Shown: positions 42,880 through 54,746, counted from the stretch's first letter. The stretch: DNA of 64,000 nt from REEB95 sp035934235 (GCA_035934235.1 DASYYB010000045.1:1-64000), one strand, 5' to 3'. Notes: generated from the letters alone by a model not told the origin. Translations and numbers: made by a program.

Positions 42880-44599
42880 GCGGCGGCCGCGGCCGCATTT
42901 CGCGGTCTGGTTGGTTGCCGCGATTGTACTGAATGTCGCCTCGGCGGCCGCGCAGCCGATCCAACTGACTCCCGGCGCGACGCCGACACCCGCGAACCCC
43001 TCGTCGGTTGCGCCGCCGCAAAGTCTCGAGGGCGGCAACCAAATTCAAGTTTCGCCCCTGGCGCCGGTGGACACGTCATGGACCGGCTTGCTCGGCGCGG
43101 CGAAGGGTGGTTTCCCGCACGACATGTGGAACGGCGCCAACCGCCGTTTCGTCGCCGCCGCCCTACCGCAGCTTCAGCCGGTGACATCGCCGGAGCTCAC
43201 CAGCCTGGCGCGGCGCCTGTTGTTGAGCGACGCCGCCGCGCCCGCCCCGGCCGGCAACGCGGACGCCACCGCCGGCCCCAAATTGTTGGCCGAGCGCATC
43301 GACCGGATCTACGCGCTCGGTTTCGTGCGCGACGGCTTGGCGCTGATTGAATCGTTGCCCGATACCGTCGTGACCGAACCCATCGATCGCGACCGTATCG
43401 AGTTGCGTTTCGCCACCAACGACACGACCGGCGCCTGCAACGACGTCACGGCCCGCATCGATCGTTACACCGGAGCGTGGTGGGCGCGCGCACTGATCGC
43501 CTGCCAGGCGCTGGCCAGTGATTTTGCCAAGGCCTCGCTCGGGCAAAGCCTGCTTGCCGACCAGAAGACGCCGCCGGACCCGGAATTCGATGCCTTGATC
43601 CGGCTGCTGTCGGAACACGGCACGGCGCGATTGGCGCGGCTCGGCGATCCAACGCCGTTACGCGTCACCCTGCTGGCGGCGGCCAAGCGGCCGCTGCCGG
43701 CGGAGGCGATTGCCGTCGCCGATCCGGCCGCGCTCGCCGGCTATGCCGGCAACGGCAATGTGCCGGCCGACGATCGCCTCGCCGCGGGTGAGCGCGCCGA
43801 AGCGCTGGGTGCGCTGCCGCCGCCGGATCTCGCCGCACTCTACGGCGCAATCGACTTCAAGTCTGAGGAACTCGAACGCGCCCGCCGGTCGATCCGGCCG
43901 CCGACCACGGCGCGCGACCGCGCCCTGCTCTATGCGCTGGCGAAATCCGGCAGCGATTTTGCCGTGCGCACGAGCGCGATCGGGGCGCTGGCCGCCGACG
44001 CAGAAAAGCGCGGCGTGTTCGTGCCGGAGGCCGCAGTGCTGGCGCCGGTTCTGGCCGACATACCGAGCGCCAGCGCCGATCCCAAATTCGCCGGCGTCGC
44101 CGCGCGCATCCTGCTGGCAATCGGCGACGCCGCCGGCGCCAAACCGTGGATCAACGCCGCCGGCGACAAGGCGACGTTGCTGTTGAGCCTGATCGCAGCA
44201 CCGGGCGTGCCGCGCGTCGAGGCGAGCGTGGCGCGCGACGTAGCGGTGGCGACCGGTGACGCCGCGGCCGGTCCGCGTGCCGGACTGATCTACGTCCTGC
44301 TGACGGCGCTCGGTGACGATCCGGCGACACTCGCCGATCTCACGCCGGCGGCGTTGACCGCGCCAGCGACGCCCGGCGCGCTGCCGAACGCGGCGCTGTG
44401 GGATGAACAGCAGCGGGCGGCGGCGAACGCGCAGCTGGGTTCGACGGTGCTCGCATCCATTCTGATCGCCGAAAGCGACGGCCGCCTGACGTCGGAGTCC
44501 TTGTTGCTCGGACGTGCGGTCGCCGGCTTGCGCGCGGTCGGTCTCGACAACGACGCCCATGCGCTCGCACTCGAGGCCGCGCTCAACGCCGGCATCTGA
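42860..44599 (+). CDS. Large exported protein of unknown function upstream of xerD
   Basis: The 579-residue precursor has a basic N-terminus and signal helix (about 14-31, ending SAAAQ). A Pro/Thr-rich stretch (32-65) follows. The rest is Ala/Leu-rich and looks like repeated helix pairs (about 110-570), resembling an alpha-solenoid. No catalytic motif is visible. It overlaps the 46-residue membrane protein and stops 1 base before the xerD ATG, so the three genes form a unit that also leads to accA. Similar proteins sit beside xerD in other alphaproteobacteria as far as I recall; some carry the misleading label 'antifreeze glycopeptide polyprotein'. Confidence 0.75.
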   Translation: MRNCRIERRPRPHFAVWLVAAIVLNVASAAAQPIQLTPGATPTPANPSSVAPPQSLEGGNQIQVSPLAPVDTSWTGLLGAAKGGFPHDMWNGANRRFVAAALPQLQPVTSPELTSLARRLLLSDAAAPAPAGNADATAGPKLLAERIDRIYALGFVRDGLALIESLPDTVVTEPIDRDRIELRFATNDTTGACNDVTARIDRYTGAWWARALIACQALASDFAKASLGQSLLADQKTPPDPEFDALIRLLSEHGTARLARLGDPTPLRVTLLAAAKRPLPAEAIAVADPAALAGYAGNGNVPADDRLAAGERAEALGALPPPDLAALYGAIDFKSEELERARRSIRPPTTARDRALLYALAKSGSDFAVRTSAIGALAADAEKRGVFVPEAAVLAPVLADIPSASADPKFAGVAARILLAIGDAAGAKPWINAAGDKATLLLSLIAAPGVPRVEASVARDVAVATGDAAAGPRAGLIYVLLTALGDDPATLADLTPAALTAPATPGALPNAALWDEQQRAAANAQLGSTVLASILIAESDGRLTSESLLLGRAVAGLRAVGLDNDAHALALEAALNAGI

Positions 44600-44600
44600 C

Positions 44601-45494
44601 ATGGACCGTCACATCGAAGCATTCCTCGAAATGCTCGCCGCCGAACGTGGCGCCGCCAAGCTGACACTGGACGCCTATCGCAACGATCTGCGGCAGGTCG
44701 AGGCCTTCCTGCGGCCACACGGCGCAACGCTTGTCGCCGCCGCAAGCGACGATCTGCGCGGCTATCTCGCCACTCTGGCCGGCGCGCATCGCGCACCGGG
44801 AACCTCGGCGCGCCGGTTGTCGGCGTTGCGGCAGTTCTACCGCTTCCTGGTGCTGGAAAAGGTCCGCCGCGACGATCCGACGGCGGCACTCGACGGTCCG
44901 CGCCTGCGCCGGCCGCTACCCAAGGTGCTGGTCGCCGACGACGCCGAAAAGCTGATTGCCGCCGCGCGCGCGAAGGACGGCGCCGAAGGCGTGCGGCTGT
45001 TGTGCGTGGTCGAGCTGCTCTATGGCGGCGGTCTGCGCGTGTCCGAGCTGATGAGTCTGCCCGTCGCTGCCGCGCGCCGCGATCCGCGATTTCTGGTGGT
45101 GCGCGGCAAGGGCGGCAAGGAGCGGCTGGTGCCGCTGGGCCGGCCAGCGCGGCGCGCGCTCGACGCCTATCTCGCCGTGCGCGACCGCTTTCTCAAGGAT
45201 GATGCAGAATCGCGGTGGCTGTTTCCGTCGCGTGGCGTCGAAGGGCATTTGACGCGACGGCGCTGCGGCCAGCTCATCGCCGGGCTGGCGCGTGAGACCG
45301 GCCTCAAGGTTTCGCCGCACGTGCTGCGGCACGCCTTCGCCAGCCATTTGGTCGACCGCGGCGCCGACCTACGCAGCGTGCAGGAGATGCTCGGCCACGC
45401 CGATATCGCCACCACGCAGATCTATACGCACGTGCAAAGCGAACGTCTGCGTCGTTTGGTAAACGAAGCGCACCCCTTGGCGCGCAAGAAATAG
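44601..45494 (+). CDS. xerD: Site-specific tyrosine recombinase XerD
   Basis: The 297-residue recombinase resolves chromosome dimers at dif with XerC and FtsK. The N-terminal SAM-like DNA-binding domain (about 1-85) is followed by the catalytic domain with Arg in LLYGGGLRVSELM, Lys in VRGKGGKER, HxxR in HVLRHAFASHL and the Tyr nucleophile in TTQIYTHV. The ATG at 44601 gives the usual N-terminus. The position ahead of accA matches XerD, not XerC, in this class; no XerC is in the window. No dif-like site was recognised. Confidence 0.93.
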   Translation: MDRHIEAFLEMLAAERGAAKLTLDAYRNDLRQVEAFLRPHGATLVAAASDDLRGYLATLAGAHRAPGTSARRLSALRQFYRFLVLEKVRRDDPTAALDGPRLRRPLPKVLVADDAEKLIAAARAKDGAEGVRLLCVVELLYGGGLRVSELMSLPVAAARRDPRFLVVRGKGGKERLVPLGRPARRALDAYLAVRDRFLKDDAESRWLFPSRGVEGHLTRRRCGQLIAGLARETGLKVSPHVLRHAFASHLVDRGADLRSVQEMLGHADIATTQIYTHVQSERLRRLVNEAHPLARKK

Positions 45495-45545
45495 CGCTTT
45501 GCGCGGGGTGGCGTCGCCGCGCGCCGCGTGCTAGGTCAAGCCGCC

Positions 45546-46499
45546 ATGCGTCATTTTCTGGATTTCGAGCAGCCGCTCGCCGACCTCGAAGGCAAGATCG
45601 AAGAGCTGCGTCACATCTCGAACGGCGGCGATCTCAACATCGCCGAGGAAGTCGGGCGGCTTGAGACCAAGGTCGAGAAATTTCTGCGCCAGACCTATGC
45701 CAAGCTGACGCCGTGGCAGAAGGTCCAGATCGCGCGTCACCCGGATCGGCCGCATGGCAACGATTACCTGAAGCGGCTGATCACCGACTTCACGCCGCTC
45801 GCCGGCGATCGGACGTTCGCCGAGGATCGCGCCATCATCGGCGGGCTCGGGCGGTTTCGCGGTCGGTCGGTCGTTGTCATCGCGCACGAAAAGGGCGCCG
45901 ATACCGAAGCGCGGGTCCGGCACAATTTCGGCATGGCGCGGCCCGAGGGCTATCGTAAAGCGCGCCGGCTGATGGAACTCGCCAACCGATTCAAACTGCC
46001 GGTGCTGACGTTCGTCGACACGGCCGGCGCCTATCCCGGCATTGACGCCGAGGCGCGCGGCCAGGCCGAGGCGATCGCACGGGCGGTCGAGGCCTGTCTG
46101 GAGATCGAAGTGCCACTGGTCGCGACCGTCATCGGCGAAGGCGGCTCCGGCGGCGCGATCGCGCTGGCCGCCGGCAACGTGGTGCTCATGTTGGAGCACG
46201 CGGTCTATTCGGTCATCTCGCCCGAAGGCTGCGCCTCGATCCTGTGGCGCAGCGCCGAAAATGCGCAAGACGCGGCCGAGGCCTTGCGCCTGACGGCGCA
46301 GGACTTGCTGCGGCTCGGCATCATCGACACCGTCGTTCCCGAGCCGCTGGGCGGCGCCCATCGCGCCCACGAAGCGGCGATTGCGGCCGCCGGCGACGCG
46401 GTCGAAAAAGCGCTGTTGCCGCTGTTGAAACTCGACGGGCCGAGCCTGCGCGCAGCGCGGCGCGCCAAATTCCTACAGATGGGAACGCGCGGGATCTAG
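45546..46499 (+). CDS. accA: Acetyl-CoA carboxylase carboxyltransferase subunit alpha
   Basis: The 317-residue protein is half of the carboxyltransferase that forms malonyl-CoA for fatty-acid synthesis. Landmarks are the FLDFEQPLADLEGKIEELR start, VVVIAHEKGAD, HNFGMARPEGYRKARRLM, PVLTFVDTAGAYPGIDAEARGQ and the oxyanion-hole GEGGSGGAIALA. The ATG at 45546 is favoured over a GTG six codons upstream. accD is not in this window. Its stop overlaps that of the convergent response-regulator gene by four bases. Confidence 0.96.
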   Translation: MRHFLDFEQPLADLEGKIEELRHISNGGDLNIAEEVGRLETKVEKFLRQTYAKLTPWQKVQIARHPDRPHGNDYLKRLITDFTPLAGDRTFAEDRAIIGGLGRFRGRSVVVIAHEKGADTEARVRHNFGMARPEGYRKARRLMELANRFKLPVLTFVDTAGAYPGIDAEARGQAEAIARAVEACLEIEVPLVATVIGEGGSGGAIALAAGNVVLMLEHAVYSVISPEGCASILWRSAENAQDAAEALRLTAQDLLRLGIIDTVVPEPLGGAHRAHEAAIAAAGDAVEKALLPLLKLDGPSLRAARRAKFLQMGTRGI

Positions 46500-47167
46500 T
46501 TGCGCGGCGGACGCAGGACGTAACCGGTGCCGCGAACGGTGTGCAGCAGCGGTTGATCGAATCCGCGGTCGATTTTCTGCCGCAGCCGGCTGATGTGAAC
46601 GTCGATGACGTTGGTCTGCGGATCGAAATGATGATCCCAGACTTTTTCCAGTAACATCGTGCGCGTAACGATGTTGTCGGCATTGCGCATGAGATATTCG
46701 AGGAGCCGGAACTCGCGCGGCAGCAGTTCGATCGTGCGACCGGCACGGGAAACTTGGCGCCCGATCAAATCCATTTCGAGATCGGCGACCTTGAGCTTGG
46801 TCTCGGCGCCGCCGCGGCGCGTGAGCGCATCGAGCCGCGCCAGCAGCTCCGAGAACGCGAACGGCTTCGGCAGATAGTCGTCACAGCCCGAGTTGAGTCC
46901 CTGTACCCGGTCCTCGACGTCGCCCAACGCGCTCAACACCAGGACCGGCGTCAAATCGTTGGCGGCCCGCAGCGCCGCGATGATCGACAGGCCATCGAGG
47001 CCAGGCAACATGCGGTCGATGATCATGGCGTCGAAGTTGCCGCCGCGGGCGCGGTCGAGCCCTTGGCGTCCCTCCGACGCCAGATCGACCCGATGGCCGC
47101 TTTCGGTCAGGCCCTTGACGAGATAGGCCGCCGCCTCGCGATCATCTTCGATAACCAGGATACGCAC
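46496..47167 (-). CDS. OmpR/PhoB-type response regulator
   Basis: The 223-residue regulator has an intact receiver domain: acidic pair in VIEDDREAA, phospho-acceptor Asp in MIIDRMLPG near 51, Ser in LVLSALGD and Lys in DDYLPKPF. The winged-helix effector domain (about 125-220) carries the LPREFRLLEYLM and DVHISRLRQKID recognition elements. The start is GTG. No histidine kinase is adjacent. The gene lies 19 bases after degP's stop on the same strand, so degP and the regulator may be one transcript responding to envelope stress. Confidence 0.93.
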   Translation of the reverse strand: MRILVIEDDREAAAYLVKGLTESGHRVDLASEGRQGLDRARGGNFDAMIIDRMLPGLDGLSIIAALRAANDLTPVLVLSALGDVEDRVQGLNSGCDDYLPKPFAFSELLARLDALTRRGGAETKLKVADLEMDLIGRQVSRAGRTIELLPREFRLLEYLMRNADNIVTRTMLLEKVWDHHFDPQTNVIDVHISRLRQKIDRGFDQPLLHTVRGTGYVLRPPRN

Positions 47168-47186
47168 GTGCGTCCCCTCACTTGCA

Positions 47187-48728
47187 TCAGCCTTTTTCGG
47201 CGCCGTTCTGGACCGTAAGGGCGACGTATTCGTTGACGCCGTGCCGGTTGATCAGCAGTAGCACGGTCTGGCTCGCCCCTTTGGCCCGCTGCGCCGCCTC
47301 GAGTTCGTGAACCGCCTCACGCGGCGTCTCCACCGCCTTCCGGTTGATCGACACGATGACGTCGCCCGGCTGCACGCCGATTGCGCCGAGCGGCGAACCG
47401 GCGGCGACATCGGTGACGATGACGCCATGCACGTCCTTCGGCACGCGCGCCTGGCGGCGCAACTCTGGTGTCAGGCTCGACAGCTTGAGGCCCATGGCCA
47501 CCGACTTGCCGTGCTCCGGCTGTTCAGCCGTGGCCACCTGCGCAACGTTGTCCGGCATCTCGCCGATCTTGACCTGCAAGGATGTGGGTTTGTCGTTGCG
47601 CCAGATCTTGATCGTGGCCGTCTGACCGACGGGCGTTTCGGCGACGGCGATCGGTAGATCGCGGACCTGGCTGATATCGTGGCCGTCGTAGCTGAGGATC
47701 ACGTCGCCCTGCTTCATGCCGGCTTTCGCGGCCGGGCTGTCGTTGGTCACGTCGGCGACCAGCGCGCCTTGCACCTTGGCGAGGCCAAGGCTCTTGGCGA
47801 TGTCAGGCGTGATGCTCTGGATCTGCACGCCGAGCCAGCCGCGCTCCACTTTGCCGTGTACGCGCAGTTGTTCGATGATCGGCTTCGCTAGGCTCGACGG
47901 GATCGCGAACCCGATGCCGACCGAACCGCCGTTCGGCGAATAGATCGCGGTGTTGATGCCGATGACCTGACCTTGGAGGTTGAAGTCGGGACCGCCGGAA
48001 TTGCCGCGATTGATCGAGGCGTCGATCTGGAGGAAATCGTCATAGGGGCCGGCATGGATGTCGCGGCCGCGCGCCGACAGGACCCCCGGGCTGACCGTGC
48101 CGCCGAGACCGAACGGATTGCCGACTGCGAGCAACCAGTCGCCAACCTGCGTCGTGTCGCTGTCACCCCAGGTAACATAGGGCAGCGGCTCCTTGCTCTC
48201 GATCTTGAGCAGCGCCAGATCGGTCTTGGGATCGCGGCCGATCACCTTGGCGGAGTGCCGGCTGTTGTCCTGAAGAATGACCGTCACCTTGCTGGCATCC
48301 TGGACCACGTGGTTGTTGGTCACGACATAGCCGGCCGGATCGATGATGAAGCCCGAGCCCAGCGCGACACGCTGTCCCTGGGGCACCGGCGATTCGTGGA
48401 ATTGGCGCTGCTGCTGCTGGAAGAAACGGCGCAGGAATTCGTCGAACGGCGACGGCGGAAATCCCTGGAACGGATTGTCGTTCTGGCCAAGCTGTTGATC
48501 CTGGTCGTCGTCCGAGCTGGCCATGTCCGATTTTTCGGTGACCGAGATGTTGACCACCGCCGGCAGCACCTTCTTCACCATCGGCGCGAAGCTCGGCATC
48601 GGCACGATCGCGGATTCGGCTCCTTGCGCCTGGGCGAGCGCCATGGGCGCCGCGGCCAGCGCGACCGAGAAAACCGCTCCAACGGCGAGCCGGCGCATCC
48701 GGCCGGCGGACATCGTCGAAAACATCAT
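47187..48728 (-). CDS. Do/DegP-family periplasmic serine protease
   Basis: The 513-residue precursor has a signal peptide (about 1-32, AVFSVALAAAPMALA). The trypsin-like domain shows the catalytic triad in NNHVVQD (His), KTDLALLKI (Asp) and RGNSGGPDFN (Ser). Two PDZ domains follow (about 290-390 and 410-505). It degrades or refolds damaged periplasmic proteins. A GAGGTTGAT site precedes the ATG. A glutamine/acid-rich insertion (about 70-115) lies before the protease domain. A pair of AT-rich 9-10-base repeats lies 130 bases upstream. Confidence 0.95.
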   Translation of the reverse strand: MMFSTMSAGRMRRLAVGAVFSVALAAAPMALAQAQGAESAIVPMPSFAPMVKKVLPAVVNISVTEKSDMASSDDDQDQQLGQNDNPFQGFPPSPFDEFLRRFFQQQQRQFHESPVPQGQRVALGSGFIIDPAGYVVTNNHVVQDASKVTVILQDNSRHSAKVIGRDPKTDLALLKIESKEPLPYVTWGDSDTTQVGDWLLAVGNPFGLGGTVSPGVLSARGRDIHAGPYDDFLQIDASINRGNSGGPDFNLQGQVIGINTAIYSPNGGSVGIGFAIPSSLAKPIIEQLRVHGKVERGWLGVQIQSITPDIAKSLGLAKVQGALVADVTNDSPAAKAGMKQGDVILSYDGHDISQVRDLPIAVAETPVGQTATIKIWRNDKPTSLQVKIGEMPDNVAQVATAEQPEHGKSVAMGLKLSSLTPELRRQARVPKDVHGVIVTDVAAGSPLGAIGVQPGDVIVSINRKAVETPREAVHELEAAQRAKGASQTVLLLINRHGVNEYVALTVQNGAEKG

Positions 48729-48860
48729 GGATCAACCTCGCCTCAAAGAAGATGCCATCGCCAACGGAACGGCGTCTTGGGGCCGCCTGTGTCCGCGACA
48801 CTGGTCCGCGCCCGAATTCCGCACCACCATGGCTCTGGGCGGATTACGCCGCCCCTTCGC

Positions 48861-48879
48861 TTCGATTAATTCGATTTAA
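48861..48879. repeat. AT-rich tandem repeat upstream of degP
   Basis: TTCGATTAA and TTCGATTTAA follow each other without a gap, standing out from the GC-rich surroundings. They lie between the end of secA and the start of degP, 133 bases before the latter. They could be a direct-repeat regulator site or part of a promoter. No function can be assigned. Confidence 0.3.
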
Positions 48880-48916
48880 TGCGGCACATTCCGGAGGCTG
48901 ACCGGACGGCCCGGCA

Positions 48917-51592
<2,676 letters not shown>

Positions 51593-51646
51593 CAAGACCT
51601 CGATGGGATGGCGGAAAAGTCGGATGTCGCCGAGGCGACGTTATGA

Positions 51647-51675
51647 GAGATAGGGGCATATAACGCGAGTGTCAA
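51647..51675 (-). promoter_or_regulatory. Candidate sigma-70 promoter of secA
   Basis: On the minus strand a perfect TTGACA (51675-51670) lies 17 bases from TATCTC (51652-51647). Transcription would begin near 51640, about 48 bases before the ATG. The -10 is only a partial match. Confidence 0.4.
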
Positions 51676-51817
51676 TTCGGCCAGGCCGGAAAAGCCTTGC
51701 TGGAACGGCCCATTAACTGTTGCCGGAGCTTGTTCTGAACCGGGCGATGTGCTTTATCAGCGACGCGCGCGCGGGGCGCCCCGCCGCGACGATCGGAATC
51801 GAAAGGAACCACCTACT

Positions 51818-52783
51818 ATGACGGCGCGGAACGCGATTTTCGCCTGCCTGATCCTTGCCTTGGCCGCCACTCCGGCGCTGGCGCAGAAAACCAAGCCGGC
51901 GGGCGACCCCGTCGTCGCACGCGTCAACGGCCAGACGCTGACTCGGATGGACGTCGAGATCGCCTACAGCGCGCTCGCCCCCGATGTGCGCAAACGTGTC
52001 ACCATCGAACAGGCCTATCCGCAGATCATCGACCGGCTGGTCGGGATGGTGGTGGCGGCGCAAGCTGCTGAAAAGGCGCGCGTCGATGCCGACCCGTTGA
52101 TCCGGAAGCGGCTGATGCTCGCTCGCGACCAGATCCTGCAAGACGCATATTTCAATTCGATTGCGCACAAGGAGATCACCAAGGAGCAACTCCAGGCGGC
52201 CTACGCGCAATACGCTAAGAACGCGCCCAAGCAGGAAGAGATCAAGGCCCGCCATATCCTGGTGTCGAGCCAGAAAGAGGCCGAGGACGTCATCGCGCAG
52301 CTCAAGAAGGGCGCCGATTTCGCCACCTTGGCGAACGAGAAGACCATCGATCCGTCGGGTAAGACGTCGGGCGGCGATCTCGGCTGGTTCACGAAAGACG
52401 AGATGGTGCCCGAGTTCGCCAACGCGGCTTTTGCGTTGAAGAAGGGCGAGTTTACCCAGACGCCGGTCCATACCGAATTCGGCTGGCACGTCATCCAGGT
52501 CGAGGACCGCCGGCCAGCCAAGGCGCTGCCCTACGAGCAAGAGGCGCCGCGCCTGGCGCAGGACATGGCGACCAAGGTCATCGGCGAACGCGTCAAGGAG
52601 CTTGACCAGTCGGCCAAGGTCGAGATCTTCGCGCTCGACGGCAGCAGGCTGCCGGCCGCAGGTGCCGGTACGGCGCCGAAGCTGACGCCGCCCGGCGGGG
52701 CCGCTTCCGGCGGCGCAGCGCCCGGCGCGCCGACGCTGGCGCCCGACACCGCGCCTGACAAGCTCAATTCCAAGCCGCAGTAA
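51818..52783 (+). CDS. Periplasmic parvulin-type peptidylprolyl isomerase
   Basis: The 321-residue precursor has a signal peptide ending PALAQ near 20. An N-terminal helical chaperone part (about 25-145, SurA/PpiC-like) leads to one parvulin domain (about 145-240) with EEIKARHILV, GKTSGGDLGWF, FGWHVIQVED. The tail (about 260-321) is Pro/Ala/Gly-rich and probably disordered. It would help fold outer-membrane or exported proteins. AAAGGAACC precedes the ATG. It is divergent from secA and 35 bases ahead of argJ, a conserved alphaproteobacterial arrangement. Confidence 0.92.
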   Translation: MTARNAIFACLILALAATPALAQKTKPAGDPVVARVNGQTLTRMDVEIAYSALAPDVRKRVTIEQAYPQIIDRLVGMVVAAQAAEKARVDADPLIRKRLMLARDQILQDAYFNSIAHKEITKEQLQAAYAQYAKNAPKQEEIKARHILVSSQKEAEDVIAQLKKGADFATLANEKTIDPSGKTSGGDLGWFTKDEMVPEFANAAFALKKGEFTQTPVHTEFGWHVIQVEDRRPAKALPYEQEAPRLAQDMATKVIGERVKELDQSAKVEIFALDGSRLPAAGAGTAPKLTPPGGAASGGAAPGAPTLAPDTAPDKLNSKPQ

Positions 52784-52818
52784 GCGGCGGTTCGCTCGAC
52801 GGTTTCGACGGACCGAAC

Positions 52819-54048
52819 ATGGCCGCGGTCTCGCCGCTCGCGCCGACGCGCTTTCCTGATCTGCCGCCGATTGCCGGCGTCACGCTGGCGAGCGCGCATT
52901 GCGGCATCCGCTACAAGGAGCGGACCGACCTGATGGTCGCCGTCGTCGCGCCGGGCAGCGCGGTCGCCGGCGTGTTCACCCGCTCGCTGACGCCGGGCGC
53001 ACCGATCGATTGGTGCCGTAAGGCGTTGAAGCACGGCAAAGCGCGGACGATCGTGGTCAATTCCGGCAATGCCAATGTCTTTACCGGCAAGCGCGGCCGC
53101 GACGCGGTCGCGCAGACGGTCGCGGCAGCGGCGAAGGTCTTTCGCTGCGATCCGCGCGAGGTCTTCGTGTCTTCGACGGGCGTCATCGGCGAGCCGCTCG
53201 CGGCGGAGAAGATCGTCGCGGCGTTGCCGGCGGCGGCGGCGGCGGCACGCGCCGACGCCTGGGCCGAAGCGGCGCAAGCGATCATGACCACCGATACGTT
53301 TCCCAAGGGTGCGACACGCAGCGTCGAGATTCACGGCACGCGCGTCACCATCAACGGCATCGCCAAGGGCTCGGGCATGGTCGCGCCCGACATGGGCACC
53401 ATGCTGGCCTATGTCTTCACCGACGCGAACATCGCGGCGCCCGCGCTCCAGTCGATGCTGGCAGCCGGCAACGATCGGTCGTTCAATTCGATCACCGTCG
53501 ACGGCGACACCTCGACCAGCGACACGCTACTGCTGGTGGCGACCGGCAAGGCTGGAAACCGGCGCGTCGCACGTGCCGCCGATCCGGCGCTCAAGGCGTT
53601 TCGCCGCGCCCTCGACGACCTTTTGGTCGATCTGGCGCAGCAGATCGTGCGCGACGGCGAAGGCGCGGAAAAATTCGTCACCATCGACGTCTCGGGCGCG
53701 GCCTCGGCCGGCGCGGCGCGGCGGATCGGCCTTGCCATCGGCAATTCACCGTTGGTCAAAACGGCGATCGCCGCCGGCGACGCCAATTGGGGCCGCATCG
53801 TCATGGCCGTCGGCAAGGCCGGCGAAAAGGCCGATCGCGACCGGCTGTCGATTGCCGTCGGCGGCGTGCCCATCGCCGCCAAGGGCGGGCCGATTCCGGG
53901 GTATGACGAGGCGCCCGTGGCGCGACACATGGCCGGCCGCGATATCCGGCTGGCGGTCGATCTCGGCATCGGCCGAGGCCGCTGGACCGTCTGGACCTGC
54001 GACTTGACGCACCGCTACATCGATATCAATGGCAGCTACCGGAGCTGA
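52819..54048 (+). CDS. argJ: Bifunctional glutamate N-acetyltransferase ArgJ
   Basis: The 409-residue proenzyme transfers the acetyl group from N-acetylornithine to glutamate and may also use acetyl-CoA. The self-cleavage site lies at KGSGMVAPDMGTMLAY (about 188-203), where the Thr of GTML becomes the N-terminal nucleophile of the beta chain. The substrate loop SITVDGDTSTSDT and the oxyanion NSGNANVFTG are intact. Its last 20 bases overlap the next gene. Cyclic-type arginine synthesis is implied. Confidence 0.96.
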   Translation: MAAVSPLAPTRFPDLPPIAGVTLASAHCGIRYKERTDLMVAVVAPGSAVAGVFTRSLTPGAPIDWCRKALKHGKARTIVVNSGNANVFTGKRGRDAVAQTVAAAAKVFRCDPREVFVSSTGVIGEPLAAEKIVAALPAAAAAARADAWAEAAQAIMTTDTFPKGATRSVEIHGTRVTINGIAKGSGMVAPDMGTMLAYVFTDANIAAPALQSMLAAGNDRSFNSITVDGDTSTSDTLLLVATGKAGNRRVARAADPALKAFRRALDDLLVDLAQQIVRDGEGAEKFVTIDVSGAASAGAARRIGLAIGNSPLVKTAIAAGDANWGRIVMAVGKAGEKADRDRLSIAVGGVPIAAKGGPIPGYDEAPVARHMAGRDIRLAVDLGIGRGRWTVWTCDLTHRYIDINGSYRS

Positions 54049-54448
54049 GACCGCCGGCGTCATGGTGGTCTGCGTCGCGCTGATCGACACCGACGGCCGC
54101 GTTCTGCTGGCGGAGCGCCCCGCCGGCAAGCCGTTGGCCGGGTTGTGGGAATTTCCTGGCGGCAAGATCAATTCTGGCGAGACTCCCGAGGCGGCGCTGA
54201 TCCGCGAGCTGCATGAGGAACTTGGCATCGATGTGACCGAGGCATGCCTGTCGCCGCTCACCTTCGCCTCGCATCGCTATCCGGATCTGCATGTCGTCCT
54301 GCTGCTTTACGTCTGCCGGCGATGGAAAGGGCTGGTCACCGCGCGCGAGGGACAGAAGCTGAGCTGGGTCAGGCCGCAGCGCTTCGACGACTACCCAATG
54401 CCGCCGGCCGACAAGGGCCTGATCGCGGCGTTGCGCGACCTGCTTTAG
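54029..54448 (+). CDS. mutT: MutT-type NUDIX hydrolase (8-oxo-dGTP diphosphatase-like)
   Basis: The 139-residue enzyme has a complete NUDIX box (about 45-67): GGKINSGE, then the REL and HEELG segments, matching the GX5EX7REUXEEXGU pattern. The LWEFPGGK start and the C-terminal PMPPADKGLI segment are typical of MutT, which clears oxidised dGTP. An ATG at 54029 overlaps argJ by 20 bases and suggests coupling. Other NUDIX substrates cannot be excluded. Confidence 0.87.
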   Translation: MAATGAETAGVMVVCVALIDTDGRVLLAERPAGKPLAGLWEFPGGKINSGETPEAALIRELHEELGIDVTEACLSPLTFASHRYPDLHVVLLLYVCRRWKGLVTAREGQKLSWVRPQRFDDYPMPPADKGLIAALRDLL

Positions 54449-54488
54449 CAGCTTGCCGGTTCGCCCCCGCGACTTTAGGCTCGCCGCC

Positions 54489-54740
54489 ATGCGCCGCCTC
54501 GCCCGCATCCTGTGCCTGCTGGCCGTTCTGCCGGTCGCCGCCTGCTATTATCCCGATTACATTTTGCGGCCGCAGATCGTGCGTGCCGACGCCAACGGAA
54601 TCGTGATTCGCACCGGCAAGGGCGTCAATCCATACAACATGGCGGCGTTGCACTGTCAGCATTACGGCAAGCTGTCGGTACCAAACGGCGCGCAACCGTC
54701 GGGCGAATACGCGTTGACGTACTATTATAGCTGCCAGTGA
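54489..54740 (+). CDS. Small putative lipoprotein
   Basis: The 83-residue precursor has a signal peptide with a lipobox VAAC (Cys about residue 19), followed by YYPDYILRPQIVRADANGIVIRTGKG. A second part, NPYNMAALHCQHYGKLS and ALTYYYSCQ, has two more Cys. It would be anchored to a membrane in the periplasm. I do not know the family. It follows the NUDIX gene by 40 bases and converges on the methyltransferase gene. Confidence 0.72.
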   Translation: MRRLARILCLLAVLPVAACYYPDYILRPQIVRADANGIVIRTGKGVNPYNMAALHCQHYGKLSVPNGAQPSGEYALTYYYSCQ

Positions 54741-54746
54741 ACGCCG

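Noticed and set aside
48895..48916. Hairpin after secA as a terminator
   Set aside because: A short CCGG-CCGG pairing can form, but no T-run follows and degP lies on the same strand, so read-through is possible.
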